From: Janthinobacterium agaricidamnosum
Lineage (GTDB): Bacteria; Pseudomonadota; Gammaproteobacteria; Burkholderiales; Burkholderiaceae_D
Direction: 5' to 3'
Assembly (NCBI RefSeq): GCF_003667705.1
Contig: NZ_CP033019.1
Location: forward strand, 1,116,001 to 1,180,000
DNA: 64,000 bases
Part shown: in pieces, positions 44,801 through 54,980 of the stretch
How the letters are laid out: each line of letters opens with the position of its first letter
Numbering within the stretch: position 1 is the stretch's first letter
Notes under the pieces: generated by a model
Seen by the model: only the letters and a program-made list of their open reading frames with translations
What the model was told of the DNA's origin: nothing
The model's database searches: none
Position numbers and translations under genes: made by a program

Positions 44801-46075
44801 CGCAGTATCGGTTTCTCCATCGATTTCGCGCCGGACCTGCCGCCCTTCGTGGTGGGCGATCCGACCCGCTTGCGCCAGGTGCTGGTCAACCTGGTCGGCA
44901 ATGCCTTCAAGTTCACCCAGCGCGGCGGCGTCAGCGTGTGCGTCGAGCGGGCCGGCGTGGCCAGCGGCAGCGGCGGACGCCGTGTCAACCTGATCCGCTT
45001 TAGCGTCAGCGACAGCGGCATCGGCATCGATGCGGACGCGATGGCGCGCCTGTTCCAGAAGTTCGAGCAGGCCGATGCCAGCACCACGCGGCGCTACGGC
45101 GGCACGGGGCTGGGTCTGGCGATCTGCCGCCAGCTGGTCGAACTGATGGACGGCGAGATCGAGGTGGCCAGCACGCCGGGGCAGGGCAGCACGTTTGCTT
45201 TCACCCTGCCGCTGGCCGATGGCGTGGCACCGCCGCTGGTGCCGCAGGTGGCGCTGGCGCCGCACAGCCACCAGTTGCGCGTGCTGTGCGCGGAAGATTT
45301 CCCGACCAACCAGATCATCATCCGCGTCATGCTCGAAGAACTGGGGCACCGGGTCGACGTGGTCGCCAACGGCGTGCTGGCCGTGGCGGCCTGCGTGCAT
45401 ACGCGCTATGACCTGATCCTGATGGACGGGCGCATGCCGGAGATGGACGGCGCCACGGCGACGCGTCTGATCCGCGTGGGCGGCTGGCCGGACCAGCCCG
45501 TGCGCGACCAGGAACTGATGATCGTGGCCCTGACGGCGAACGCCAGCGAAGAGGACCGCAGCCGCTACTTGGGCGTCGGCATGGATGATTTCCTCAGCAA
45601 ACCGGTGGACGAGGCGGCGCTGCATGGCTTGCTGGCGCGTGCCATCGAGCGCCAGCTGCAGCGCGGTTTCATGTTGCCGCGCATGCCATCGAACGCGCCG
45701 CGCGCTAGCGCGCGGGGGCAGGCGGAACTCGACGCCCTGTTCGGCGTCGCGCCGGCCATCCCCGCCGCACCGCCATCCCAGTCCATCCGCAGCGGCGAAC
45801 TGCAGCGGCGCATCCGCGTCGCCTTTGTCGCCGACCTGGAAGGGCGCCTGCGCGAACTCGACGATGCCCTGGCGGCGCAGGACCAGGACAACGCCGGGCG
45901 CCTGTTGCACGGATTGAAGGGCAGCGCCGCCTATCTCGACGAAACGCAGCTGCACATGCTGTGCACGGAAATGGAGGAGGCGGCCGATGGCGGGCGCTGG
46001 ACGCAGGTGGCCCTGCATTTGCCGCAATTGCGCGCACTGTTGGCGCAAATAGCCGTTTCGGGCAAGGAAATGTAA
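41846..46075 (+). CDS. Hybrid sensor histidine kinase with propeller sensor, REC and HPt domains
   Basis: 1409 residues from GTG 41846, with AGGA 5 bases upstream; it gives the signal-anchor LLILLLGGWAMAAPAP. Periplasmic propeller repeats (about 30-700) follow, for example RQGYMWFGSQSGLSRYDGY, then a Y_Y_Y domain (about 725-800), a membrane helix (LMALLLLGAVYGAYRQRV), a coiled coil, and HisKA with phospho-His901 (MSHEMRTPLAGVIG). HATPase (VNLVGNAFKFTQRGG and GTGLGLAICRQLVELMDGEI), REC with phospho-Asp1194 (ILMDGRMPEMDG) and HPt with His1355 (LLHGLKGSAAY) complete a full phosphorelay. Likely relays to the response regulator 86 bases downstream. Ligand unknown. Confidence 0.92.
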   Translation: MLVFRRVCDVASLLILLLGGWAMAAPAPTLRFDQLSVDQGLAQESVLAIAQDRQGYMWFGSQSGLSRYDGYRMVVYKNIEGDKTSLADNWVGELHVDSQGQLWVGTDNGLDRFDAASQTFIHYGPGEKSKRGNGNRHIHAILDDGARGFWIATSDGLQHFDPATGAFRTWHHEEGNPHSLGDNEIKALALDAQQRLWIGTVTGLDMLAPGSERFEHFAVDATPGSKYNVIQSLLVDRQQNLWIGTMAGAERWRLGGAGQPPQARVRFGEKHGFSAIRVASLYQDVDATVWLGSNADGLFRWLPDSDTFLQYRHQTGDKFSVADNQLSSLYRDRAGTFWVGSWYNGVSRVDLGSGGFARMARAPGDVGALADKKVRAVADAGNGKLWLATKGGLKLYDTRDGSSRLFDLRSAPGMSRDEQVTTLYKAPDGVLWVGGSTGLHRFDPALGRFFTMRFAAGDPNSDTIRNVVSDRSGMLWVSTRGGVHRFDPVSRRFTTYRHDPADPNSLSDNMVRPVLEDGKGRLWIGSFHGLDLLDRASGRFRHFRHDPQNPQSLSHDEVHFLHEDKRGVVWVGTANGLNRMDVDAKGGIRFRRFLRKDGMADDAVASILGDDNEQLWLSTNSGITRLDMRSGLFRNYDSADGTVEGSYFDGAALRASDGTMYFGGFNGMTAFMPQDIHDNRVPPLVAVTELQIFNKPVAIGRGEFAHVLKKAIDHTRELVLTSRESVFSLEFAALHFAAPQRNMFAYRLEGFDQDWVMTDAGRRFATYTNLDAGNYVFRVKAANKDGVWNESGATLAITILPPFWKTWWFRTLMALLLLGAVYGAYRQRVRALRRQQNELEKLVGERTAELQSKEIEVLAQSEKLAQVNSSLTKNEESLRQAKRKAEDATRQKSEFLANMSHEMRTPLAGVIGMLGFALRDEQLHDATREQILRGQANAQSLLVIINDLLDFSKIEAGKLSIENIDFALGAAIETVVTLFEEQAAARSIGFSIDFAPDLPPFVVGDPTRLRQVLVNLVGNAFKFTQRGGVSVCVERAGVASGSGGRRVNLIRFSVSDSGIGIDADAMARLFQKFEQADASTTRRYGGTGLGLAICRQLVELMDGEIEVASTPGQGSTFAFTLPLADGVAPPLVPQVALAPHSHQLRVLCAEDFPTNQIIIRVMLEELGHRVDVVANGVLAVAACVHTRYDLILMDGRMPEMDGATATRLIRVGGWPDQPVRDQELMIVALTANASEEDRSRYLGVGMDDFLSKPVDEAALHGLLARAIERQLQRGFMLPRMPSNAPRASARGQAELDALFGVAPAIPAAPPSQSIRSGELQRRIRVAFVADLEGRLRELDDALAAQDQDNAGRLLHGLKGSAAYLDETQLHMLCTEMEEAADGGRWTQVALHLPQLRALLAQIAVSGKEM

Positions 46076-46161
46076 AATAGGCAATTCCAGCCGTGGAGCG
46101 CGCGGCGAAACTGGGTAGAATACGGCCAGGCACCCTGGCGCTGCCGCCAATGGAGAAAGCA

Positions 46162-46869
46162 ATGAAAGTACTGGTGGTTGACGATGATGTCGTGTCGCGC
46201 ATGGTATTGATGCATCTGATCGACAGCTGCGGCGTGCACGACATCGTGGAAGCCGAAGATGGCGCGGCGGCGTGGGAGCAGCTCGAAGGCGGCTTGCGCC
46301 CCGCGCTGTGCTTTTGCGACTTGCGCATGCCGCGCCTGTCCGGCATGGAGCTGCTGCAGAAAATCCGCTCCGACAGCGCGCTCGACGCCATGCCGCTGGT
46401 GCTGGTCTCGTCGGCCAATGACCACGACACGGTGCGCGACGCCGTGCAGGCCGGCGCCGCCGGCTACATCGTCAAGCCCTTTCAGCCGGAGCAGGTGCGC
46501 CAGCATATCGACGCCTGCTTCGACGTCTGCGCCTTGCCGGCCGAGGCGCCGCGCGACACTTTGCAGCGGCTGGGCATTGACGGCGAACGCCTGCTGGCCT
46601 ACTTGACGGGCTTCCAGGGGCAGATAGTCGCCGCCAGCGAACAGGTCGACGCCTTGCTGGCGCGCGGCGAACCGGCCCAGGCGCGCCAGCAGCTCGAACG
46701 GCTGCACCTCGGTTGCCGCACCCTGGGCTTGCACGGCGCGGAAGCCGGCATGAGCGCCTTGCTGCAGTCGGCCGTGCTCGATGGCGAGCAGATACAGGCG
46801 GCCCTGGCCGCGCTGGCGCGCAGCGCGGCGCAGCAGGCGCGTTTGCTGCGCCAGGACGGCGCCGACTGA
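46162..46869 (+). CDS. Response regulator with C-terminal HPt-like helical region
   Basis: 235 residues. N-terminal receiver domain (about 1-120) with MKVLVVDDDVVSRMVL, phospho-Asp53 in CFCDLRMPRLSG, LVSSAND and the Lys in AAGYIVKPFQPEQV. The C-terminal part (about 130-235) is Ala/Leu/Gln-rich and helical (ARQQLERLHLGCRTLGLHGAEAGMSALLQ) and recalls an HPt domain, with no DNA-binding motif. It probably signals by phosphotransfer or protein contact, not transcription. GGAG precedes ATG 46162. It follows the hybrid kinase and is its likely partner. Confidence 0.88.
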   Translation: MKVLVVDDDVVSRMVLMHLIDSCGVHDIVEAEDGAAAWEQLEGGLRPALCFCDLRMPRLSGMELLQKIRSDSALDAMPLVLVSSANDHDTVRDAVQAGAAGYIVKPFQPEQVRQHIDACFDVCALPAEAPRDTLQRLGIDGERLLAYLTGFQGQIVAASEQVDALLARGEPAQARQQLERLHLGCRTLGLHGAEAGMSALLQSAVLDGEQIQAALAALARSAAQQARLLRQDGAD

Positions 46870-46870
46870 T

Positions 46871-47002
46871 ACACCATAACAAAACCTACTGCGCGTCGTG
46901 ATTCGCGGCTTCCGATGCTCACTGTGCATCCGCACAGCTCCGCTTCTCGGGTCAACGGGGGCGCCGAGCCTCCCATCCGCTCGCTACGGTTTTGTTAGGT
47001 GT
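46871..47002. repeat. 132-base element with terminal inverted repeats
   Basis: Left end ACACCATAACAAAACC (46871-46886) and right end GGTTTTGTTAGGTGT (46988-47002) are near-perfect inverted repeats. They enclose CTACTGCGCGTCGTGATTCGCGGC-type sequence with an internal GTGCATCCGCAC hairpin. No open frame of note. It looks like a dispersed, MITE-like intergenic element. It occupies the gap between the response regulator and the aromatic-degradation operon. Confidence 0.6.
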
Positions 47003-47100
47003 GTTGAAATTGCTGCTTTCTGCTTGCTGGAAAAATACTTTAGGTTTAAAGTATCTGCTTCCGGGCCTTGTGCACGCGCCCGTCACCAGCCAGGATGAGC

Positions 47101-48720
47101 ATGAGCAGCGACCCTTCGCCTACCACCGCATCTCCCCAGGACGCCTTTGCGCGCGCGCACCTGCCGCCGCGCGCACTCTGGCCGCAGCTGTGCCTTGATT
47201 TGCCCGAGCTGCAGTATCCGCCGCGCCTCAATTGCGTCGCCGCGCTGCTCGATGCGGCCGTGGCCAACGGCGGCGGCGAGCGCACCGCCATCCTTGCCGA
47301 CGGCCAGCGCTGGAGCTACGCCGATCTGGCGCGGCAAGTCGACCGCATCGCCCACGTGCTGCGCGCCGACCTGGGCCTGATCCCCGGCAACCGCGTGCTG
47401 CTGCGCGGCGCGAATACCCCGATGATGGCCGCCTGCCTGCTTGCCGTGCCGAAGGCAGGCTGCATCGCCGTGCCCACCATGCCGCTGCTGCGCGCGCGCG
47501 AACTGTCCACCATCCTGACCAAAGCGCAAGTCAATGCCGTGCTGTGCGCGCAGGGCTTGCGCGGGGAGCTCGACGGCTTGCCAGACTTGCCGGCCATGCT
47601 GTGCTTTGGCGCCGCCGATGCGGAACTGGAACGGCGCATGGCGGCCCACGATGCGCCATTTCCCGCGCACGACACGGCGGCCGACGACGTCTGCCTGATC
47701 AGCTTTACTTCGGGCACGACGGGCGTCCCCAAGGGCACCATGCACATGCACCGCGACCTGCTGGCCATCTGCGACTGCTTTCCCCGTTCCATGCTGCAGG
47801 TGCGCGCCGACGACATCTTCATCGGCACGCCGCCGCTGGCTTTTACTTTTGGTCTGGGCGGCCTGCTGCTGTTTCCCCTGCGCTTTGGCGCGGCCACCGT
47901 GCTGCTGGAAAAACTCACGCCCGAGACCCTGCTGCGCGCCATCGCTGCCTATCAGGCCACGATCTGCTTCACGGCGCCGACTTTTTACCGCCAGATGGCG
48001 CCCCTGGCGGCCGGCCACGATTTGAGCAGCCTGCGCTTGTGCGTGTCGGCAGGCGAGGCGCTGCCGCTGGCCACGCGCGACGCCTGGCAGGCGGCGACGG
48101 GACTGGCCATGACGGACGGCATCGGCGCCACTGAAATGCTGCACATCTTCATTTCCGCCACGGGCGAGGGCATCCGCCGCGGCGCCATCGGCAAGGCCAT
48201 TCCCGGCTACCAGGCATGCATCGTTGACGATGCGGGCGTGCCGCAGCCGCCCGGCGTGACGGGCCGCCTGGCCGTGAAAGGCCCCACCGGCTGCCGCTAC
48301 CTGTCCGACCCGCGCCAGCGCGAGTACGTGCAGAACGGCTGGAACCTGACGGGCGACACCTTCGAGATGGATGCCGACGGCTATTTCTATTACCGCTCGC
48401 GCAGCGACGACATGATCGTCTCGGCCGGCTACAACATCGCCGGCCCGGAAGTGGAAGAGGCGCTGCTGCGCCACCCTGCCGTGGCCGAATGCGGCGTGGT
48501 CGGGCGCGCCGATGCCGAGCGTGGCCAGATCGTCGAGGCGCACGTGGTGCTCAAGGATGGCTGTCAGCCCAGCGACGTGCTGGCGGCCGAATTGCAGGAC
48601 TTCGTGCGCCAGCAGATCGCCCCGTATAAATACCCGCGCGCCATTCGTTTCCTGCCTGCGCTGCCGCGCACGGAAACGGGCAAGCTGCAGCGCTTCAAAC
48701 TTCGCACGGACACCCCATGA
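47101..48720 (+). CDS. abmG: Aromatic acid-CoA ligase, 2-aminobenzoate/benzoate-CoA ligase family
   Basis: Activates an aromatic acid with ATP and CoA, the first pathway step. 539 residues. AMP-binding P-loop [19 protein letters not shown] (about 200-218), motif [15 protein letters not shown] near 338, [24 protein letters not shown], and the C-terminal catalytic Lys in [31 protein letters not shown] is typical of benzoate-CoA ligases. With the following monooxygenase/reductase gene, 2-aminobenzoate (anthranilate) is the likely substrate, as in the Azoarcus evansii pathway. ATG 47101 has AGGA 5 bases upstream. It overlaps the next gene by 4 bases. Symbol assigned by pathway analogy. Confidence 0.88.
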   Translation: MSSDPSPTTASPQDAFARAHLPPRALWPQLCLDLPELQYPPRLNCVAALLDAAVANGGGERTAILADGQRWSYADLARQVDRIAHVLRADLGLIPGNRVLLRGANTPMMAACLLAVPKAGCIAVPTMPLLRARELSTILTKAQVNAVLCAQGLRGELDGLPDLPAMLCFGAADAELERRMAAHDAPFPAHDTAADDVCLISFTSGTTGVPKGTMHMHRDLLAICDCFPRSMLQVRADDIFIGTPPLAFTFGLGGLLLFPLRFGAATVLLEKLTPETLLRAIAAYQATICFTAPTFYRQMAPLAAGHDLSSLRLCVSAGEALPLATRDAWQAATGLAMTDGIGATEMLHIFISATGEGIRRGAIGKAIPGYQACIVDDAGVPQPPGVTGRLAVKGPTGCRYLSDPRQREYVQNGWNLTGDTFEMDADGYFYYRSRSDDMIVSAGYNIAGPEVEEALLRHPAVAECGVVGRADAERGQIVEAHVVLKDGCQPSDVLAAELQDFVRQQIAPYKYPRAIRFLPALPRTETGKLQRFKLRTDTP

Positions 48721-51092
48721 ATATCGTCTGCATCGGCGGCGGCCCCGCCGGCCTGTATTTCAGCCTGCTCATGAAAAAGCAGAACCCGGATCACCGTATC
48801 ACCGTCATCGAGCGCAACCGCCCGTACGACACGTTTGGCTGGGGCGTGGTGTTTTCCGACCAGACCCTGGGCAACCTGGCCAATGCGGACGAGCCGACGG
48901 CGCGCGCCATCCTGCAGGCGTTCAACCACTGGGACGATATCGAGATCCACTTCAAGGGCGAGACCGTGCGCTCCGGCGGCCATGGCTTTTGCGGCATCGG
49001 CCGCAAGCGCCTGCTCAATATCCTGCAGGCGCGCTGCGAGGAACTCGGCGTGCAGCTGGTATTCGAGACGGAAGTGCTGGACGACCAGGCCATCGCGAAG
49101 CAATACGATGCCGGCCTGGTGATCGCCAGCGACGGCTTGAACAGCCGCATCCGCACGCGCTATGCGGCCAGCTACCAGCCCGAGATCGACCAGCGCCATT
49201 GCCGCTTCGTCTGGCTGGGCACGCGCAAGAAATTCGAGGCCTTCACGTTTGCCTTCCGCCAGACGCCGCACGGCTGGTTCCAGGCGCATATCTACCAGTA
49301 TGACGGCGAGACCTCGACCTTCATCGTCGAAACGCCCGAACACGTGTGGCGCGCGGCGGGACTGGACGCCATGAGCCAGGAAGAGGGCATCGCCTTTTGC
49401 GAAGCGCTGTTCGCCGAGGAACTCGACGGCCACGGTTTGCTGAGCAATTCGCCGCACTTGCGCGGCTCGGCACAGTGGATCACCTTCCCGCGCATCGTCT
49501 GCCGGCAATGGGTGTACCGCCAGGATGGCGTGCCCGTCGTGCTGATGGGCGACGCGGCCCACACGGCGCATTATTCGATCGGCTCCGGCACCAAGCTGGC
49601 GCTGGAAGACGCGATCGAACTGGCGCGCTGCTTCGGCCAGCATGCCGGTACGGATGCTGCGCTGGCCGCTTACCAGCAGCTGCGCGCCATCGAGGTGCTG
49701 AAGATCCAGAGCGCGGCGCGCAATTCCATGGAGTGGTTTGAAAACGTCGAGCGTTACAGCGCCATGGAGGCGCCGCAGTTCGCCTATTCGATGCTCACGC
49801 GCAGCCAGCGCATCTCGCATGAAAACCTGCGCCTGCGCGATCCCGCCTACGTGGCCGGCTATGAATCGTGGCTGGCGCGGCGCGCCGGCGAGCAGGCCGG
49901 CGTGGACATGCTGGATCCGGCCATGCCGCCCATGCTGACGCCTTTCCGGCTGCGCGGCGTGCTGCTGAAAAACCGTATCGCCGTCTCGCCGATGGCGCAG
50001 TACAGCGCCGTCGACGGCGTGGCCGGCGACTTCCACCTGATGCACCTGGGCGCGCGCGCCATGGGTGGCGCCGGCCTCGTGTTCGCCGAGATGACGTGCG
50101 TGTCGGCCGATGCGCGCATCACGCCCGCCTGCCCCGGCATGTACAGCGAAGCGCACACGCAGGCGTGGCGGCGCATCGTCGATTTCGTGCACGCGAACAG
50201 TGATGCGAAGATCGCCCTGCAGCTGGGCCACGCGGGCGCGAAAGGCTCGACGCGGCCCATGTGGGACGGCATCGACCAGCCGCTCAGGGAGGGCAACTGG
50301 CCGCTGGTCTCGGCCTCGGAGCAGCAATACCTGGCCGGCGTGTCGCAAACGGCGCGCGCGGCCACGGAAAACGACCTGGCGCGCATCGAACAGGACTTCG
50401 TGCGCGCCACGCTGGCCGCCGCCGTCGCCGGTTTCGACTGGCTGGAACTGCATTGCGCGCACGGTTATCTGCTGTCGAGTTTTATTTCGCCGCTGACCAA
50501 CCGCCGCACCGACGAATATGGCGGCAGCCTGGAAAACCGCTGCCGCTATCCGCTGCGCGTGTTCCGCGCCATGCGCGCGGCGTGGCCGCAGGATAAACCG
50601 ATGAGCGTGCGCATCTCGGCCCACGACTGGGTCGAAGGCGGCATCACGCCCGACGATGCGGTCGTCATCGCGCGCCTGTTCAAGCAGGCGGGCGCGGACC
50701 TGATCGACTGTTCCTCGGGCCAGGTCAGCAAGCTCGAACGGCCCGTGTACGGGCGCATGTTCCAGGCGCCGTTCGCCGACCGCGTGCGCAACGAGGCGGG
50801 CATTGCCAGCATGGCCGTCGGCTCGATTTTCGAAGCCGACCACGCCAACAGCATCATCGCCGCCGGCCGCGCCGACCTGTGCGCCGTGGGCCGTCCGCAC
50901 CTGGCCAACCCGGCCTGGACCCTGACGGAAATGGCGCGCATCGGCTACAGCGGCGCAGGCGCAGTCTGGCCGAAACAGTACCGGCCGGGCCAGCAGCAGC
51001 TGGAACGCAATCTGCAGCGCGAGCGCCAGCTGGCGGCCGCCAACACGGGTCTCACCCCGCAACAGGTGGCCGCGCGGCTGCTGGAGGGATGA
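48717..51092 (+). CDS. abmA: 2-aminobenzoyl-CoA monooxygenase/reductase-type fusion (salicylyl-CoA 5-hydroxylase family)
   Basis: 791 residues, two fused flavoenzymes. N-terminal FAD monooxygenase (about 1-390): [18 protein letters not shown] at 6-23, [16 protein letters not shown], and [27 protein letters not shown]-terminal Old Yellow Enzyme-type reductase (about 405-790): [48 protein letters not shown] and [20 protein letters not shown]. In Azoarcus this enzyme dearomatises 2-aminobenzoyl-CoA by hydroxylation then reduction. A salicylyl-CoA role is the alternative. Translationally coupled to the ligase (ATGA). Confidence 0.92.
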   Translation: MNIVCIGGGPAGLYFSLLMKKQNPDHRITVIERNRPYDTFGWGVVFSDQTLGNLANADEPTARAILQAFNHWDDIEIHFKGETVRSGGHGFCGIGRKRLLNILQARCEELGVQLVFETEVLDDQAIAKQYDAGLVIASDGLNSRIRTRYAASYQPEIDQRHCRFVWLGTRKKFEAFTFAFRQTPHGWFQAHIYQYDGETSTFIVETPEHVWRAAGLDAMSQEEGIAFCEALFAEELDGHGLLSNSPHLRGSAQWITFPRIVCRQWVYRQDGVPVVLMGDAAHTAHYSIGSGTKLALEDAIELARCFGQHAGTDAALAAYQQLRAIEVLKIQSAARNSMEWFENVERYSAMEAPQFAYSMLTRSQRISHENLRLRDPAYVAGYESWLARRAGEQAGVDMLDPAMPPMLTPFRLRGVLLKNRIAVSPMAQYSAVDGVAGDFHLMHLGARAMGGAGLVFAEMTCVSADARITPACPGMYSEAHTQAWRRIVDFVHANSDAKIALQLGHAGAKGSTRPMWDGIDQPLREGNWPLVSASEQQYLAGVSQTARAATENDLARIEQDFVRATLAAAVAGFDWLELHCAHGYLLSSFISPLTNRRTDEYGGSLENRCRYPLRVFRAMRAAWPQDKPMSVRISAHDWVEGGITPDDAVVIARLFKQAGADLIDCSSGQVSKLERPVYGRMFQAPFADRVRNEAGIASMAVGSIFEADHANSIIAAGRADLCAVGRPHLANPAWTLTEMARIGYSGAGAVWPKQYRPGQQQLERNLQRERQLAAANTGLTPQQVAARLLEG

Positions 51093-51093
51093 C

Positions 51094-51894
51094 ATGAACA
51101 AGGAAGCATCGATGGACGCATTATCAGGAAAACATGCGCTGGTGACGGGCGCCGGCAGCGGCATCGGCCTGGCCTGCGCACACGCCTTGCTGGACGCGGG
51201 CGCCAGGGTCACCCTGGCCGGGCGCGATGGCGCGCGGCTGGCGCGCGCGCGCATGCAGCTGGAAGAGGCGGGCCACGCGGGCCGGGTGGCCATCTGCGTG
51301 CTCGACGTGAGCGTGGAAGCGTCCGTGCAGGCGGGCTTCGCGCAGGCCGCCGCGCATTTCGGCCGCATCGATATCCTGGTCAATAACGCGGGCCAGGCGC
51401 ATGCTGCGCCTTTCGGCAAGACGGATGCCGCCATCTGGCAGCAGATGCTGGCCGTGAACCTGACGGGCGTGTTCCACTGCTGCCAGGCGGCCATGCCGGC
51501 CATGCTGGAAGCGGGCTGGGGGCGCATCGTCAACGTGGCGTCGACGGCGGGCCTGAAGGGTTACCGTTACGTCAGCGCCTATGTCGCCGCCAAGCATGGC
51601 GTGATCGGCCTGACGCGCGCGCTGGCGCTGGAAGCGGCGCCGCGCGGCGTCACCGTCAACGCCGTCTGCCCCGGCTACACGGAAACGGACATGGTGGCGC
51701 AAGCCGTGCAGAACATCGTGCGCAAGACGGGGCGCGGCGAAGACGCGGCGCGCGCGGAACTGGCGGCAGCCAATCCGCAGCAGCGGCTGGTGCAGCCGCG
51801 CGAAGTGGCCGATGCGGTGGCCTGGCTTTGCCTGCCCGCGTCGTCCGCCATGAATGGACAATCGATCGCCGTCGCCGGCGGCGAAGTCATGTAA
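51094..51894 (+). CDS. SDR 3-hydroxyacyl-CoA dehydrogenase-like
   Basis: 266 residues. NAD-binding ALVTGAGSGIGLACAHALL (about 13-31), ILVNNAGQAHAAPF, YVSAYVAAKHGVIGLTRALALE with catalytic Tyr/Lys, and AVCPGYTETDMVAQAV. Close to 3-hydroxybutyrate dehydrogenase-type SDRs. It starts 1 base after the monooxygenase with GGAGG upstream; ATG 51112 is an alternative start. In the aminobenzoyl-CoA pathway it would oxidise the hydroxyl intermediate during ring cleavage. Confidence 0.88.
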   Translation: MNKEASMDALSGKHALVTGAGSGIGLACAHALLDAGARVTLAGRDGARLARARMQLEEAGHAGRVAICVLDVSVEASVQAGFAQAAAHFGRIDILVNNAGQAHAAPFGKTDAAIWQQMLAVNLTGVFHCCQAAMPAMLEAGWGRIVNVASTAGLKGYRYVSAYVAAKHGVIGLTRALALEAAPRGVTVNAVCPGYTETDMVAQAVQNIVRKTGRGEDAARAELAAANPQQRLVQPREVADAVAWLCLPASSAMNGQSIAVAGGEVM

Positions 51895-51907
51895 CAGAAT
51901 GAAGATC

Positions 51908-52420
51908 ATGGACAAAGAAAACGAAAATGTGCAGGACGAACCCGTGCTGGATCTGGCCAGCCGGCTGACGCAGGACCACCACCAGTCGCTCAAGCTGTGG
52001 CTGCGCATGCTCTCGTGCACAGTGAAAATCGAAAACGAAGTGCGCACGCGCCTGCGCGCCACCTTCGGCATCACCTTGCCCCGCTTCGACCTGATGGCGC
52101 AGCTCGAACGCTTTCCCGATGGTTTGCGCATGGGCGAACTGTCCAGGCGCATGATGGTCACGGGCGGCAATATCACGGGCATCACCGACCAGCTGGAGCA
52201 GGAAAAACTCGTGGTGCGCGTGGTCGACCCGAAAGACCGCCGCTCGTACAGCGTCAAGCTGACGCCAGCGGGCCGGCGCGCCTTCGACGAGATGGCGCGC
52301 GTGCACGAAGGCTGGATCGCCGAACTGCTGCACGGCGTGACGCCCGATGACAAAACCCGTTTGATCGACCTGCTGTCGCACATGAAGCAGCAGTTGAATA
52401 ACACCCCTCTAAAGGACTGA
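51908..52420 (+). CDS. MarR-family regulator of the aromatic operon
   Basis: 170 residues. Winged helix-turn-helix in [40 protein letters not shown] (about 75-115), the MarR signature with the DxRS wing. The N-terminal dimer helix reads [22 protein letters not shown]. Encoded within the operon, so probably autoregulated, sensing an aromatic acyl-CoA or free acid. ATG 51899 and ATG 51908 are alternative starts; neither has a strong Shine-Dalgarno. Confidence 0.88.
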   Translation: MDKENENVQDEPVLDLASRLTQDHHQSLKLWLRMLSCTVKIENEVRTRLRATFGITLPRFDLMAQLERFPDGLRMGELSRRMMVTGGNITGITDQLEQEKLVVRVVDPKDRRSYSVKLTPAGRRAFDEMARVHEGWIAELLHGVTPDDKTRLIDLLSHMKQQLNNTPLKD

Positions 52421-52422
52421 GC

Positions 52423-53277
<855 letters not shown>

Positions 53278-53281
53278 GAAG

Positions 53282-54442
53282 ATGAACAAGACACGCGACA
53301 CCACTTACCTGGACTGGCCGTTTTTCGAAGCGCGCCATGCGGAACTTGAGCGTGACCTCGATGCGTGGGCGACGCAGCACCTGGACGACGCCCATGGCGC
53401 CGACGTCGATGCGGCTTGCCGCGCGCGGGTGGCGCAACTGGGGCAGGGCGGATGGCTGGCCTACGCCACGGGCACCGATGGCCAGATCGACACGCGCGCC
53501 ATTTGCCTGATGCGCGAAACCCTGGCGCGCCACGACGGCCTGGCCGATTTCGCCTTTGCCATGCAGGGACTCGGCTCCGGCGCCATCGGCCTGTTCGGCA
53601 GTGCCGGGAACAAGGCGCGCTATCTGCCGGACGTGGCCAGCGGCAAGCGCATCGCCGCCTTTGCCCTGTCCGAGCCGCAGGCCGGCTCCGACGTGGCGGC
53701 CATGGCGTGCGCGGCGCGCCGCGACGGCGACGACTATGTGCTTGACGGCGAAAAGACGTGGATCTCGAACGGCGGCATCGCCGACTTTTACGTGGTGTTC
53801 GCCCGCACGGGCGAGGCGCCAGGGGCGCGCGGCATCAGCGCCTTCATCGTTGACGCCGACAATCCCGGGCTGGAAATCGCCGAGCGCATCGCCGTCATCG
53901 CGCCGCATCCGCTGGCGCGCCTGCGCTTTGCCAATTGCCGCGTACCCGTGTCGCAGCGTTTGGGCGAAGCGGGGCAGGGCTTCAAGGTGGCCATGGCGAC
54001 ACTCGACGTGTTCCGCACGTCGGTGGCCGCCGCCGCCCTGGGTTTCGCGCGGCGCGCGTTCGACGAAGCGCTGCGCCACGCGACGGCACGCCAGATGTTC
54101 GGCCAGACCCTGGCGGACTTCCAGTTGACGCAGGCAAAATTGGCGCAGATGGCCACCGGCATCGATGCGGCCGCGCTGCTGACCTACCGCGCCGCCTGGC
54201 AGCGCGACCAGGGCCGCAAGGTGACGAAGGAGGCCGCGATGGCCAAGCTGACGGCCACGGAAACGGCGCAGCAGGTGATCGACGCGGCCGTGCAGCTGTT
54301 TGGCGGCATGGGCGTCGTCAGCGGGCACCCGGTCGAGCGCCTGTACCGCGAAATCCGCGCGCTGCGCATCTACGAGGGCGCCAGCGAAGTGCAGCAATTG
54401 ATCATCGCGCGCGAACTGCTGCGCGAGGCGGGGAACGCATGA
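53282..54442 (+). CDS. Acyl-CoA dehydrogenase
   Basis: 386 residues, FAD-dependent. [18 protein letters not shown] (about 130-147, substrate and FAD binding), [41 protein letters not shown], and [39 protein letters not shown], with the catalytic Glu in IYEGAS. Starts 4 bases after the hydratase stop; its own stop overlaps an in-frame ATG of the next gene. It introduces or removes a double bond in the acyl-CoA ring product. Confidence 0.92.
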   Translation: MNKTRDTTYLDWPFFEARHAELERDLDAWATQHLDDAHGADVDAACRARVAQLGQGGWLAYATGTDGQIDTRAICLMRETLARHDGLADFAFAMQGLGSGAIGLFGSAGNKARYLPDVASGKRIAAFALSEPQAGSDVAAMACAARRDGDDYVLDGEKTWISNGGIADFYVVFARTGEAPGARGISAFIVDADNPGLEIAERIAVIAPHPLARLRFANCRVPVSQRLGEAGQGFKVAMATLDVFRTSVAAAALGFARRAFDEALRHATARQMFGQTLADFQLTQAKLAQMATGIDAAALLTYRAAWQRDQGRKVTKEAAMAKLTATETAQQVIDAAVQLFGGMGVVSGHPVERLYREIRALRIYEGASEVQQLIIARELLREAGNA

Positions 54443-54468
54443 ACGGCAAGAACAACGAGGAGAACACG

Positions 54469-54861
54469 ATGCAAGTGCTGCAACCAGCGGGATGGGCAAG
54501 ACCGCGCGGCTATGCGAACGGTATTGCCGCCAGCGGACGCACGGTGTACGTCAGCGGCATGATAGGCTGGGATGCGCAGGGCCAGTTTCATACGGACGAT
54601 TTTGCGGGACAGGTGCGCCAGGCCTTGCAGAATATCGTCGCCGTGCTGGCCGAGGCGGGCGCCTTGCCCGAGCACATCGTGCGCATGACCTGGTATGTAC
54701 TGGACAAGAAGGAATATGTGGCGGCATATCCACACATTGGCGTTGCCTACAGGGAAATCATCGGCAAGCATTTTCCAGCCATGACGGCCGTGCAGGTGGC
54801 GGGACTCATCGAGGACAGAGCGAAGGTCGAGATCGAAGTGACGGCCGTGTTGCCTGAATGA
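54469..54861 (+). CDS. RidA (YjgF/YER057c) family protein
   Basis: 130 residues. RidA features: ANGIAASGRTVYVSGMIGWDAQGQF (about 14-38), VRQALQNIVAVLAEAGALPEHIVRMTWYV (about 48-76) and VAGLIEDRAKVEIEVTAVLP at the C-terminus, with the Arg/Glu pair that binds imines. ATG 54469 has GAGGAG at ideal spacing; an upstream ATG 54439 lacks one. RidA proteins hydrolyse reactive enamines/imines. In this operon the aminated dearomatised CoA intermediate is a plausible substrate (inference). Last gene of the operon. Confidence 0.88.
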   Translation: MQVLQPAGWARPRGYANGIAASGRTVYVSGMIGWDAQGQFHTDDFAGQVRQALQNIVAVLAEAGALPEHIVRMTWYVLDKKEYVAAYPHIGVAYREIIGKHFPAMTAVQVAGLIEDRAKVEIEVTAVLPE

Positions 54862-54868
54862 ATTGTTT

Positions 54869-54898
54869 TTGTCAAAATTATATTTTTTGCGCTAAAAT
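54869..54898 (+). promoter_or_regulatory. Possible promoter of the PEP-CTERM gene
   Basis: TTGTCA (54869-54874) and TAAAAT (54893-54898) are spaced by 18 bases in an A/T-rich stretch directly after the RidA gene. Moderate match. Confidence 0.4.
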
Positions 54899-54980
54899 AA
54901 GAAATATAAAAACAATATCTGCTATGTTATATTTGGCAACCGGAAAATACGCCGGCTTCAAATACTGACAGTCGAGGCAG

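Noticed and set aside
41891..46162. A 1423-codon open frame on the minus strand opposite the hybrid kinase, and a 914-codon one opposite the TonB receptor (18970-21714).
   Set aside because: Products are Gln/His/Arg/Ala-rich without domains, while the plus strand encodes clear conserved proteins. Long antisense frames are expected in very GC-rich genes.
46871..47002. Integron attC site or gene cassette.
   Set aside because: Only the right end fits the GTTRRRY rule; the left end does not match RYYYAAC and no integrase or cassette array is present.
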